Assembly (NCBI RefSeq): GCF_000878135.1
Contig: NZ_JXQZ01000099.1
Coordinates: 1-64,000 of the forward strand
Direction of reading: 5' to 3'
Source of the DNA: Frigoribacterium sp. MEB024
GTDB lineage: Bacteria > Actinomycetota > Actinomycetes > Actinomycetales > Microbacteriaceae
DNA length: 64,000 nt
In this document: positions 45,129 to 54,884 of the stretch, piece after piece
How the letters are laid out: each line of letters begins with the position of its first letter
Numbering within the stretch: position 1 is the stretch's first letter
The notes under the pieces: generated by a model
Told to the model about the DNA's origin: nothing
Seen by the model: the letters and a program-made list of their open reading frames with translations, nothing else
The model's database searches: none
Translations under genes and position numbers: made by a program

Positions 45129-45797
45129 GTGAGTCTCGAGAGCCCCTCCCGTCAGCCCCTCCGCGTCGTCGTCGCCGACGACTCGGTGCTGCTGCGGGAG
45201 GGGCTCGTCCGACTCCTCGACGAGATCGGGGTCGAGGTCGTCGGGGCGTACGGCGACGCCGACTCCTTGCTGGCCGACCTGGACGAGGTCCGTCCCGACA
45301 TCGCCGTGCTCGACGTCCGCATGCCGCCGACCCACACCGACGAGGGCGTCCGGGCCGCGATCGAGGCGCGACGCCGTCGGCCCGACCTCGGCATCCTGCT
45401 GCTGTCGCAGTACGTCGAGGTGGCCTACGCCCGCGACCTGCTCGAAGCGGGCTCGGGCGGCGTCGGCTACCTGCTCAAGGACCGCATCGCCTCGTTCGAC
45501 GAGTTCCGTGACGCGCTCGGGCGGGTGTCCGACGGCGGCACGGTCCTCGACCCGCAGGTGGTCTCGCAGTTGCTGGGTCGTCGCAGCGACCCGCTCGCCG
45601 CGCTCACGCCGCGTGAGCGAGAGGTGCTGACGCTGATGGCCGAGGGGCGCACGAACGCCGCCATCGCGGCCGAGCTGGTCATCGGCACGGGTGCGGTGGA
45701 GAAGAACGTCACCTCGATCTTCCAGAAGCTCCTGCTCGAGGACAGCGGCACCGACCACCGTCGGGTGCTGGCGGTGCTCGCCTTCCTGCAGCGCTGA
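45129..45797 (+). CDS. LuxR/NarL-type response regulator
   Basis: 222-aa regulator. The receiver has DDSVLLREGL and the phospho-acceptor in IAVLDVRMPP; the C-terminal LuxR HTH is LTPREREVLTLMAEGRTNAAIAAEL. GTG start 6 nt after TAGTCT (45117-45122), so it has its own leaderless promoter inside the kinase-regulator pair. Confidence 0.93.
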   Translation: MSLESPSRQPLRVVVADDSVLLREGLVRLLDEIGVEVVGAYGDADSLLADLDEVRPDIAVLDVRMPPTHTDEGVRAAIEARRRRPDLGILLLSQYVEVAYARDLLEAGSGGVGYLLKDRIASFDEFRDALGRVSDGGTVLDPQVVSQLLGRRSDPLAALTPREREVLTLMAEGRTNAAIAAELVIGTGAVEKNVTSIFQKLLLEDSGTDHRRVLAVLAFLQR

Positions 45798-45861
45798 GTC
45801 GGCTCGTCCCCGGTTCGGTGGAGCTCCGGCGACCGGCTGACAGAGCGCCGGACGGGTGTCG

Positions 45862-46632
45862 TCAGCTGGTCGTGCCCGGCGCGCCGTCGGCCGGGTCGGC
45901 GGGGGAGTCCGCCTGAGGGGCGACGGCCCGCGGGCCCGCCACGTCGAGGACGGCGTCGCGCAGCGCGTGGCCGAGGGCCTCGTAACCGGCTGTCGTGGGG
46001 TGGATGCCGTCGACGGTCGTGCCGGCGGCGAAGACGTCGCCCGCCCGGGCGAACCCCCAGGGGTCGGTGAAGGTCCAGCCCTTGTCGGCGACGTAGCGCT
46101 CGAGTTGCCCCTCGTACCGCGCCGCGGCCCGCGGTGCACGGTCGTAGGGCGGGATCGCGGCCACGACGACGTGCTCCGGCCGGATCGTGTCGACGATGGC
46201 GTCGTAGGACGCGGCGGACTCGGCGAAGCTCAGCCCGAGGCGCACGTCGTTCGTGCCGGACATCAGCACGAGGACGTCGACGTCGGCGACCGGGCGCACC
46301 GCCGCGGCCTGCTCCTGCACCGTCGAGCCGCCCTTGGCGTAGCCACCCACGTAGTCGATGCCGTCGCCCTGGGCGTAGGTCATCCAGGTGTCGGCGGTGA
46401 GCCCGGCGCTCAGCAGACGACCGCCCCCGGCGGTCAACGAGTCGCCGACGATCGCGACCCGCACGCCCCCCGAGCTCGGAGCGACGGCCACGCCGGGCCC
46501 GGCCGCGGCCTGCGCGATCGCGCCGGACCCTGAGGCGCGGGTCGCCTCGGTCGGAGGGGCGGCGCATCCGGCCGCGAGGGTGGCCACGACCGCACCGACC
46601 AGCGCGACCCGTGCGAACGTCGCGCGTCTCAT
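45862..46632 (-). CDS. SGNH-hydrolase lipoprotein
   Basis: 256-aa precursor. A signal peptide ends in lipobox LAAGC (Cys ~23). GDSLTAGGG (nucleophile Ser), GTND and DGIHPT (catalytic Asp/His) give the GDSL/SGNH esterase fold. Surface-bound esterase acting on a wall or environmental ester. Starts at the ATG of MRRATFARV. Confidence 0.87.
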   Translation of the reverse strand: MRRATFARVALVGAVVATLAAGCAAPPTEATRASGSGAIAQAAAGPGVAVAPSSGGVRVAIVGDSLTAGGGRLLSAGLTADTWMTYAQGDGIDYVGGYAKGGSTVQEQAAAVRPVADVDVLVLMSGTNDVRLGLSFAESAASYDAIVDTIRPEHVVVAAIPPYDRAPRAAARYEGQLERYVADKGWTFTDPWGFARAGDVFAAGTTVDGIHPTTAGYEALGHALRDAVLDVAGPRAVAPQADSPADPADGAPGTTS

Positions 46633-46730
46633 GTGGCCATCTTGGGTCACGTCGCGCCGAGAAAAATCATCCGCCAGCACGACTTCCCGCCGAGCCGCCC
46701 GAGAGACCCCTGAAGAGCGCCGACACCGAC

Positions 46731-46892
46731 GTGCAAGGCCCGGAGAACATTTCATTGAAGGCGCCCCCGGCGCCGGACGCCTGCGTGCAAGGCGCGAAGA
46801 AGATTTCATTCAAGGCGCCTACCGGCGCCGACGCCTGCGTGCAACGTGCGGAGAAGATTTCATTCAAGGCGCCCCCCGGCGCCGACGCCGGA
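46731..46892. repeat. three tandem 54-bp repeats with GGCGCC hairpins
   Basis: Units at 46731-46784, 46785-46838 and 46839-46892 each begin gtgcaa, share an A/T-rich core (agatttcattcaagg type) and hold ggcgcc...ggcgcc arms that can fold into a short hairpin. An open frame crosses them because 54 is a multiple of three, but base changes between units alter residues freely, so coding is doubtful. They fill the gap between the SGNH lipoprotein and tRNA-Gly. Confidence 0.85.
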
Positions 46893-46910
46893 GGCGTCGA
46901 ACAAACACAG

Positions 46911-46981
46911 AGGGGATGACGGGAATCGAACCCGCGTGATCAGTTTGGAAGACTGAGGCTCTACCATTGAGCTACATCCCC
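46911..46981 (-). tRNA. tRNA-Gly (TCC anticodon)
   Basis: Minus-strand cloverleaf: acceptor GGGGATG/CATCCCC, D-stem GCTC/GAGC, anticodon loop CTTCCAA giving TCC, T-arm GCGGG-TTCGATT-CCCGT. CCA not encoded. Confidence 0.95.
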
Positions 46982-47133
46982 GTGAGCGGCCGAGCCGCAC
47001 GGGTGAGACCAGCATAAGGCATCCGACGAGGTCGCTCAGTCACGGGCCCTCGGCGTCGGCTAGACTCGACGCGGCCTTCACGTACCCGACCTCAACGGGG
47101 CTCACGCGTGCCGGCCGGTTCCAGGCTGATACA

Positions 47134-47206
47134 CGGGGCGTAGCGTAGTGGCTAGCGCGTCCGTTTTGGGGGCGGAAGATCGCAGGTTCGAGTCCTGTCG
47201 CCCCGA
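47134..47206 (+). tRNA. tRNA-Pro (TGG anticodon)
   Basis: Acceptor CGGGGCG/CGCCCCG, anticodon loop TTTGGGG giving TGG, T-arm GCAGG-TTCGAGT-CCTGT, discriminator A. TAGACT near 47061 is a likely -10 box. Precedes tig. Confidence 0.95.
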
Positions 47207-47268
47207 CGATCGTCTACCTGCTGTCTCGGATGTGAGTTCAGCGCCACCAACACAGGAGAAGCCCCACA

Positions 47269-48591
47269 TTGGTCCAGACCACGGTTGAGAAGCTCAGCCC
47301 CACGCGCGTCAAGCTCAACATCGTCGTCACCCCCGACGAACTCAAGCCCAGCGTCACGCACGCCTACGGTCACATCGCCGAGTCGGTCAACATCCCCGGG
47401 TTCCGCAAGGGCAAGGTGCCGCCGCCCATCATCGACCAGCGCGTCGGTCGTGAAGAGGTGCTCAACCACGCCGTCAGCGAGAGCCTCGACAAGTTCTACC
47501 GCGAGGCCGTGACCGAGACCGAGATCCGCGTCCTCGGCCGTCCCGAGGCCGACGTCGTCGAGTGGCCGAACGTCAAGGACTTCTCCGGCGACCTGAAGAT
47601 CGCCGTCGAGGTCGACGTGCGCCCCGACTTCGACCTGCCCGAGTACGACGGCCTCGAGCTGACGGTCGACACGGTCGACATCACCGACGACGAGATCGCC
47701 GAAGAACTGACGAACCTGCGTACCCGTTTCGGCACGCTGGTCACCGTCGACCGTCCCGCCACCACGGGTGACTTCGCGCAGATCGACCTCACGGCGACCA
47801 TCGGCGACGACGTCGTCGACACCGCCAAGGGCATCTCGTACGAGCTCGGCTCGGGCGAGCTGATCGAGGGCATCGACGAGGCCCTCGAATCGCTCACCGC
47901 CGGTGAGAGCACCACCTTCGAGTCGAAGCTGCTCGGCGGCGATCGCGAAGGCGAGACCGCCCTCATCGCCGTCGACGTCACGGCCGTCAAAGAGCGCGAG
48001 CTGCCCGAGGCCGACGACGACTTCGCTCAGATCGCCAGCCAGTTCGACACGATCGACGAGCTCAAGGGTGACCTGAAAGAGCAGCTGGCCAAGTCGAAGA
48101 CCTTCGGTCAGGGTGCCCAGGCACGCGACCAGGTCGTCGAGAAGTTGCTCGAGGCCGTCGAGATCCCCGTCCCCGAGAAGCTCGTCGAGGACGAGGTGCA
48201 CCGTCACCTCGAGCAGGAGAACCGCCTCGAGGACGACGAGCACCGCGCCGAGGTGAAGGAGAGCAGCGAGAAGGCCTTCCGCAACCAGATCCTCCTCGAC
48301 GCCATCGCCGAGAAAGAGGCCGTCAAGGTCGAGCAGGACGAACTGACGCAGTACCTCATCCAGGGTGCGGCCCAGTACGGCATGGAGCCCGGCGAGTTCA
48401 TCAAGGTCCTCGACCAGAACGGCCAGATCCCCGCCATGGTCGGCGAGGTCGCTCGCAGCAAGGCCCTCGCGGTCGTGCTCAGCAAGGCCAAGGTCGTCGA
48501 CGGCAAGGGCGACTCGGTCGACCTGTCCGCCTTCACCGCGACCGCGGGTGTCGGCGGCGACGACGACCACGCGGGTCACGACCACGCGTAA
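47269..48591 (+). CDS. tig: trigger factor chaperone
   Basis: 440-aa ribosome-bound chaperone and prolyl isomerase. The ribosome-binding signature GFRKGKVP is in the N-terminal domain (about residues 43-50), followed by the FKBP domain (about 155-240) and the helical C-terminal arms. The TTG start is supported by AGGAGA upstream. A His/Asp-rich tail ends the protein. Confidence 0.96.
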   Translation: MVQTTVEKLSPTRVKLNIVVTPDELKPSVTHAYGHIAESVNIPGFRKGKVPPPIIDQRVGREEVLNHAVSESLDKFYREAVTETEIRVLGRPEADVVEWPNVKDFSGDLKIAVEVDVRPDFDLPEYDGLELTVDTVDITDDEIAEELTNLRTRFGTLVTVDRPATTGDFAQIDLTATIGDDVVDTAKGISYELGSGELIEGIDEALESLTAGESTTFESKLLGGDREGETALIAVDVTAVKERELPEADDDFAQIASQFDTIDELKGDLKEQLAKSKTFGQGAQARDQVVEKLLEAVEIPVPEKLVEDEVHRHLEQENRLEDDEHRAEVKESSEKAFRNQILLDAIAEKEAVKVEQDELTQYLIQGAAQYGMEPGEFIKVLDQNGQIPAMVGEVARSKALAVVLSKAKVVDGKGDSVDLSAFTATAGVGGDDDHAGHDHA

Positions 48592-48626
48592 GCAACAGCG
48601 GCGGGTCGGCTGACCCGTCACGTCGA

Positions 48627-48656
48627 GAGGGCCGGGTGCGAGTGCACCCGGCCCTC
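48627..48656 (+). terminator. terminator of tig
   Basis: 13-bp perfect stem (gagggccgggtgc / gcacccggccctc) with a 4-nt loop, 35 bp past the stop. A further long-loop inverted pair of GGAGGCGCGG follows at 48671-48720. Confidence 0.85.
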
Positions 48657-48670
48657 CGTCGTTCCCGGCG

Positions 48671-48720
48671 CCGCGCCTCCCGGGCTCTCGGGCGTGCCCC
48701 GCGTGGCCGTGGAGGCGCGG
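48671..48720. repeat. inverted pair of GGAGGCGCGG between tig and clpP1
   Basis: Arms ccgcgcctcc (48671-48680) and ggaggcgcgg (48711-48720) flank a 30-nt spacer. It is the fourth intergenic inverted pair of the recurrent motif in this window. Confidence 0.7.
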
Positions 48721-48804
48721 TATCTGCCGTGGGCGAACAGCCCGGAACCCGTGCGTTGGCTCCGATAGATTCGACGACAAGCGACAACGAATGGGAGCTC
48801 CACC

Positions 48805-49392
48805 ATGGCCGACGTGACACTGCCCAACAGTGTTTTTGACCGACTGCTCAAAGACCGGATCATCTGGCTCGGCTCTGAGGTCCGCGACGAGAACGCCAAC
48901 GAGATCGCCGCGAAACTGCTGCTGCTCGCTGCGGAAGACAGCGAGAAAGACATCTACCTCTACATCAACTCGCCCGGCGGGTCGATCACGGCGGGCATGG
49001 CGATCTACGACGCCATGGAGTTCGTGCCGAACGACATCGTCACCGTCGGCATCGGCATGGCCGCGTCGATGGGCCAGCTGCTCTTGACGGCCGGCACCAA
49101 GGGCAAGCGCTACATCACACCGAACGCTCGCGTCCTGCTGCACCAGCCGCACGGTGGGTTCGGCGGCACCTCGTCCGACATCCAGACGCAGGCGCAGCTC
49201 ATCCTCTCGATGAAGCGTCGACTGGCCGAGATCACGGCCGCGCAGACGGGCAAGACCGTCGAGCAGATCAACGAGGACGGCGACCGCGACCGCTGGTTCA
49301 CCGCCGAGGAGGCCCTCGAGTACGGCTTCGTCGACCACATCCGCGGCTCGGCCACCGACGTCGTCGGCGGCGCCGGCACCGACCAGGCCTAG
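48805..49392 (+). CDS. clpP1: ClpP protease subunit 1
   Basis: 195-aa ClpP. Catalytic Ser88 (GMAASMGQ), His113 (LLHQPHGG) and a downstream Asp near 162-164. Forms the mixed ClpP1P2 tetradecamer typical of actinobacteria, degrading substrates delivered by ClpX or ClpC. A TAGATT promoter box lies near 48765. Confidence 0.96.
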   Translation: MADVTLPNSVFDRLLKDRIIWLGSEVRDENANEIAAKLLLLAAEDSEKDIYLYINSPGGSITAGMAIYDAMEFVPNDIVTVGIGMAASMGQLLLTAGTKGKRYITPNARVLLHQPHGGFGGTSSDIQTQAQLILSMKRRLAEITAAQTGKTVEQINEDGDRDRWFTAEEALEYGFVDHIRGSATDVVGGAGTDQA

Positions 49393-49432
49393 GCCCTTCG
49401 CCCCTTCGTCAGAACGAGAAAGAGAAGAACTC

Positions 49433-50098
49433 ATGGAACTCCCGATGATGGGTGGCGCGGGTCGAGTGCAGACCCCCAGCTCCCGGTACATCCTGCCCAG
49501 CTTCGAAGAGCGCACGGCGTACGGCTACAAGCGCCAGGACCCCTACGCGAAGCTGTTCGAAGACCGCATCGTCTTCCTCGGCGTGCAGGTCGACGACGCC
49601 TCGGCGGACGACATCATGGCCCAGCTGCTCGTGCTCGAGAGCATGGACCCCGATCGCGACATCACGCTGTACATCAACTCGCCCGGTGGCTCGTTCACGG
49701 CCATGACGGCCATCTACGACACGATGCAGTACATCCGTCCCGAGATCCAGACGGTCTGCCTCGGCCAGGCCGCCTCGGCCGCGGCCGTCCTGCTCGCCGC
49801 GGGTCAGCCCGGCAAGCGTCTCGCCCTGCCCAACGCCCGCGTGCTGATCCACCAGCCCGCGACCGGTGGCAGCAGCGGCGGCCAGGCCTCCGACATCGAG
49901 ATCCAGGCCGCCGAGGTGCTCCGCATGCGCACCTGGCTCGAAGAGACCCTGTCGAAGCACTCGAACAAGACGCCCGAGCAGGTGAACCGCGACATCGAGC
50001 GCGACAACATCCTGGGTGCCCAAGAGGCGCTCGAGTATGGACTCGTCGACCAGGTCCTGGGTTCGCGCAAGAACCAGCCGGCGGCGCTGACGCGCTGA
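49433..50098 (+). CDS. clpP2: ClpP protease subunit 2
   Basis: 221-aa ClpP paralogue with Ser115 (GQAASAAAV) and His140 (LIHQPATGG). A longer N-terminus than ClpP1 may be processed. It follows clpP1 by 40 bp and is surely co-transcribed. Confidence 0.96.
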   Translation: MELPMMGGAGRVQTPSSRYILPSFEERTAYGYKRQDPYAKLFEDRIVFLGVQVDDASADDIMAQLLVLESMDPDRDITLYINSPGGSFTAMTAIYDTMQYIRPEIQTVCLGQAASAAAVLLAAGQPGKRLALPNARVLIHQPATGGSSGGQASDIEIQAAEVLRMRTWLEETLSKHSNKTPEQVNRDIERDNILGAQEALEYGLVDQVLGSRKNQPAALTR

Positions 50099-50108
50099 CC
50101 TCGGCATG

Positions 50109-50148
50109 ACGACGAAGGCCCCGGGCTCCCGCCCGGGGCCTTCGTCGT
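50109..50148 (+). terminator. terminator of clpP1-clpP2
   Basis: 18-bp perfect arms (acgacgaaggccccgggc and its complement), 4-nt loop, 10 bp past the clpP2 stop. clpX therefore has its own promoter (TAGGCT near 50245). Confidence 0.9.
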
Positions 50149-50307
50149 GGTGATCGCCGGGTCGTCGGCACGGCGTCCTCCGACCATCCCCGTCGGATGT
50201 GCTCGAACCACCCGGGTCGGTCCGTGAGGGTCGGCGGATCGGGTTAGGCTCGGTGCACACGACGACCGGTCCCGGTCGATGACCTCAGCCAATCAGGGAG
50301 GCCGAGC

Positions 50308-51588
<1,281 letters not shown>

Positions 51589-51598
51589 CAGCGACGTC

Positions 51599-51631
51599 AG
51601 AACGCCCCGGCCGGTTCGGCCGGGGCGTTCT
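51599..51631. terminator. bidirectional terminator, clpX / M3 peptidase
   Basis: 15-bp perfect arms (agaacgccccggccg and its complement), 3-nt loop, between convergent stops. Confidence 0.9.
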
Positions 51632-51635
51632 CGTG

Positions 51636-53663
51636 TCAGGCGAGGCCGCGGCGCGCGAGCAGGGGCTCGACCCGGGCGTCCCGACCACGGAAGTCGCGGT
51701 AGGCCTCGAGTGGGTCCTTCGAGCCGCCGACGCCCAGCAGGCGTGAGCGGAACCGGTCACCGTTCTCGCGGGTGAGCCCGCCGTTCTGCTCGAACCACTC
51801 GACCGTGTCGGCGTCGAGCACCTCGCTCCAGATGTACGAGTAGTAGCCGGCGTCGTATCCGCCCGAGAAGGTGTGGGCGAAGTACGTGCTCGAGTAGCGG
51901 GTGGGGACCGACCCGAGGTCGAGGCCCACCGCGGCCAGCGCCTCCTGCTCGAACGCCTCGACGTCCGTGATCGCCGCGGCCTCGGCCGACGACACGGTGT
52001 GCCACGCCTGGTCGAGCAGCGCCGCGGCGAGGTACTCGCTCGTCTCGAAGCCCTGGTCGAACCCCTGCGAGGCGATGAGCGCGTCGACCAGCGGCTGGGG
52101 GAGGCGTTCGCCGGTCTCGTGGTGCACGGCGTAGTTCGCGAGCACCTCGGGCCAGAGCATCCACATCTCGTTCACCTGGCTGGGGAACTCGACGAAGTCG
52201 CGGAAGACGTTCGTGCCCGAGAAGCTCGGGTAGGTCACCAGGGCGACGAGACCGTGCAGGGCGTGACCGAACTCGTGGAAGAACGTCGTCACCTCGTCGA
52301 GCGTCAGCAGGGTCGGCCGGCCGGCCGGTGGCTTGGGCACGTTGAGGTTGTTGACGACCACCGTCGGCAGTCCGGTCAGGGCGGACTGCGAGACGAGCGG
52401 GTTCATCCAGGCACCGCCGCGTTTGCTGTCACGCGTGTACAGGTCGAGCACGTAGAGGCCGACCTCGCGGCCGTCGGCGTCGGTCACCTCGAAGACCCGC
52501 GCCTCGGGGTGGTAGGCGACCAGGTCGGGGCGCTCGGCGAACCGCAGGCCGTAGAGCTGCCCCGCGGCGAAGAAGACGCCGTCGTGCAGCACGCGCTCGG
52601 CCTCGAAGTACGGCCGCATCGCGGCCGTGTCGACGTCGTGCTTCTCGGTGCGGACCCGTTCGGTGAAGAAGGCCCAGTCCGACGCCCGGATCGTCCGGCC
52701 GGCGACGCGCTCGAGCTCGGCCTGCTCGGCGCGCGCGTTTCGGGCGGCAGGAGGCGCGAGTCGCCCGAGCAGGTCGGCCACCGCCTCGGGCGTGCCCGCC
52801 GTCTCGCCCGCCGTGACGTAGGCGGCGTGCGACCGGAACCCGAGCAGCTCGGCCCGCTCGGCGCGCAGCCGGGCGATCTCGAGCACGAGCCCGCGGTTGT
52901 CGTGGTCGCCTCCGCGGCGTCCGCGCGAGAGCGACGCCTGCATGATGCGCTCGCGCAGCGCCTGGTCGGTCAGGCTCGCGAGGTAGGGGTGGCCGCTGAA
53001 CAACACGAGGGTGATGACGTAGCGCCCCTCGAGTCCACGCTCTCGGGCCGCCTCGGCGGCGGCGGCGATCGCCCCGGCGTCGAGTCCGTCGAGTTCGGCG
53101 ACGTCGTCGACCACGACGGCGAGGTCGTTCGTGTCGGCCAGCAGGTTCTTCTCGAACCGCGTGGTCAGGGTCGAGAGCCGGCCGTTGAGGTCGCGCAGGC
53201 GGTCTTTGTCGTCGTCGCCGAGGGCGGCCCCCGAGCGAGTGGCCTCGGCGACGAGTCGTTCGACGAGGTATCGCTGCTCGGCGGTCAGGTCGAGGGCGTC
53301 CCGGCGCTCGTGCACGCTGCGGAGACGGGCGAAGAGGCGCGGGTCGAGCCGGATGGCGTCGGCGTGTGCCGCGAGCCGCGGGGCCAGCTCGAGTTCGAGG
53401 GCGTCGGTGGCCTCGGTCGAGTCCGACGAGGTCTTGTTGAAGAAGACGTGCTCGACGCGGGTGAGGATCGCGCCGCTGCGTTCGAGGGCGGCGACCGTGT
53501 TCTCGAAGGTCGGCTCGTCCGGGTCGGTCGCGATCGCCTCGACCTCGGCCAGCTGTTCGGCGAACCCGGCGTCGAACGCGGGGCCGTAGTCGTCGTCGGT
53601 GATGCTCGCGAACGGCGGCAGCGAGTACGGCAGCGTGCTGGGGGAGAGGAACGGGTTCGTCAT
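51636..53663 (-). CDS. M3-family oligopeptidase (Dcp/OpdA-like)
   Basis: 675-aa zinc oligopeptidase. The metal site HEFGHALHGL with a downstream Glu, and the FSGTNVFRDFVEFPSQVNE and SGGYDAGYYSYIWS motifs, mark the M3A family. Finishes cytosolic peptide breakdown after Clp or proteasome action. Leaderless start 6 nt after TAGTGT. Confidence 0.93.
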   Translation of the reverse strand: MTNPFLSPSTLPYSLPPFASITDDDYGPAFDAGFAEQLAEVEAIATDPDEPTFENTVAALERSGAILTRVEHVFFNKTSSDSTEATDALELELAPRLAAHADAIRLDPRLFARLRSVHERRDALDLTAEQRYLVERLVAEATRSGAALGDDDKDRLRDLNGRLSTLTTRFEKNLLADTNDLAVVVDDVAELDGLDAGAIAAAAEAARERGLEGRYVITLVLFSGHPYLASLTDQALRERIMQASLSRGRRGGDHDNRGLVLEIARLRAERAELLGFRSHAAYVTAGETAGTPEAVADLLGRLAPPAARNARAEQAELERVAGRTIRASDWAFFTERVRTEKHDVDTAAMRPYFEAERVLHDGVFFAAGQLYGLRFAERPDLVAYHPEARVFEVTDADGREVGLYVLDLYTRDSKRGGAWMNPLVSQSALTGLPTVVVNNLNVPKPPAGRPTLLTLDEVTTFFHEFGHALHGLVALVTYPSFSGTNVFRDFVEFPSQVNEMWMLWPEVLANYAVHHETGERLPQPLVDALIASQGFDQGFETSEYLAAALLDQAWHTVSSAEAAAITDVEAFEQEALAAVGLDLGSVPTRYSSTYFAHTFSGGYDAGYYSYIWSEVLDADTVEWFEQNGGLTRENGDRFRSRLLGVGGSKDPLEAYRDFRGRDARVEPLLARRGLA

Positions 53664-53697
53664 CAGCCCACACTAGGAGGCGCGCTAGGGTCGCCAC
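53664..53697. promoter_or_regulatory. divergent leaderless promoters only 34 bp apart
   Basis: TAGTGT (53675-53670, leftward) and TAGGGT (53686-53691, rightward) each lie 6 nt from an ATG, and are 10 bp apart. Each -35 region would fall on the other gene's start codon. A GGAGGCGCG copy occupies the gap. Confidence 0.65.
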
Positions 53698-54516
53698 ATG
53701 AGCGAACGCCCCGAGACGCCCGCCCGGTACACCCACGGCCACCACGAGAGCGTGCTGCGCAGCCACTCGTGGCGGACGGTCGAGAACTCCGCCGCGTACC
53801 TCGAGCCGCACCTCGTGCCCGGGGTCAGCGTCCTCGACGTCGGGTCGGGGCCGGGGACCATCACCGTCGACATCGCCGGCCGCGTCGCGCCCGGTCGCGT
53901 GATCGGCATCGACGCCGCGGCCGCCATCGTCGAACAGGCGACGTCCCTCGCGGTCGAGGCCGGCCTGCACAACGTGCACTTCGAGACCGCCGACCTCTTC
54001 GCCCTGCCGTTCGACGACGACGCGTTCGACGTCGTCCACGCGCACCAGGTGCTGCAGCACGTGGGCGACCCGGTGGCCGCCCTGCGCGAGATGCGTCGGG
54101 TGACCCGCCCCGGGGGAGTCGTGGCCGTCCGCGACGTCGACTACCACGGCTGCGTCTGGGCTCCCGAGAACCCCGGGCTCGACCGGTGGATGGACGTCTA
54201 CCAGGCCGTGCACCGCGGAAACGGCGGTGAACCCGACGCCGGGAGGCGCCTCAAGGGCTGGGCGCTCGAGGCGGGCTTCGTCGACGTGGCGAGCAGCGCC
54301 TCCGTGTGGTGCTTCGCCTCGGACGAGGACCGCACCTGGTGGGGCGACAGCTGGGCGACCCGCGCGACGGAGTCGGCGTTCTACGCCGACGCGATCGACA
54401 AGGGCGTGGCCACGCACGACGAACTGCACGCGATCGCCGACGCCTGGCGCGCCTGGCGCGACGCCCCCGACGGCTGGCTCATCATGCCGCACGGCGAGCT
54501 GCTCGCCCGCGCCTGA
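53698..54516 (+). CDS. class I SAM-dependent methyltransferase
   Basis: 272-aa methyltransferase with motif I VLDVGSGPGTITVDIA, GIDAAAAIV (acidic loop) and VVHAHQVLQHV. Small-molecule type; substrate unknown. Leaderless ATG after TAGGGT. Confidence 0.88.
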   Translation: MSERPETPARYTHGHHESVLRSHSWRTVENSAAYLEPHLVPGVSVLDVGSGPGTITVDIAGRVAPGRVIGIDAAAAIVEQATSLAVEAGLHNVHFETADLFALPFDDDAFDVVHAHQVLQHVGDPVAALREMRRVTRPGGVVAVRDVDYHGCVWAPENPGLDRWMDVYQAVHRGNGGEPDAGRRLKGWALEAGFVDVASSASVWCFASDEDRTWWGDSWATRATESAFYADAIDKGVATHDELHAIADAWRAWRDAPDGWLIMPHGELLARA

Positions 54517-54550
54517 CCGTCAGCACCGGGCGGCGAGAGCTCGAGAAGAG

Positions 54551-54590
54551 ACGACATGCCGCTCACCGTCGACGGTGAGCGGCATGTCGT
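54551..54590. terminator. 40-bp perfect palindrome, bidirectional terminator
   Basis: acgacatgccgctcaccgtc is followed directly by its exact complement; no loop bases. It lies between convergent genes. A close relative is found at 59342-59383. Confidence 0.8.
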
Positions 54591-54611
54591 GACATCTCGG
54601 CCGACGTGGCG

Positions 54612-54884
54612 TCAGTCGTCGTCGCCCTCGGCGTCGTCACCCTCGGTGTCGACGGGCTCGTGGATGCGGGCCTCACCGGTGACGGCGTCGACCCGGACGA
54701 CCGTGCCGTCGTCGAGCTCGACGACGGGACGGTGCTCGAGCCAGGTCAGCGTCCAGCGCCACGAGGTCGCGTCGACTCCTTGGTCGGAGAGCTCACGCTC
54801 GACCTGGGCGACCGCCCCGAGGACGGGAGCAGGCAACTCGGCCGGGGCCGCGCCTCCCACGCTCCACCGCGTGCCGAGCTGCAT
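54612..54884 (-). CDS. small hypothetical protein coupled to valS
   Basis: 90-aa acidic protein; WRWTLTWLEHRPVVELDDGTVVRVDAVTG suggests a small beta domain, with an Asp/Glu tail. Its ATG overlaps the valS stop by 1 nt (TGATG), so it is translated with valS. Family unknown. Confidence 0.65.
   Translation of the reverse strand: MQLGTRWSVGGAAPAELPAPVLGAVAQVERELSDQGVDATSWRWTLTWLEHRPVVELDDGTVVRVDAVTGEARIHEPVDTEGDDAEGDDD

Noticed and set aside
46731-46892. CRISPR array
   Set aside because: Only three abutting 54-bp units, with no unique spacers between repeats and no cas genes.
46611-46919. Small repeat protein encoded across the 54-bp units
   Set aside because: The frame is open only because the unit is a multiple of three; no ribosome site, and changes between units are not synonymous in this frame or the opposite strand.
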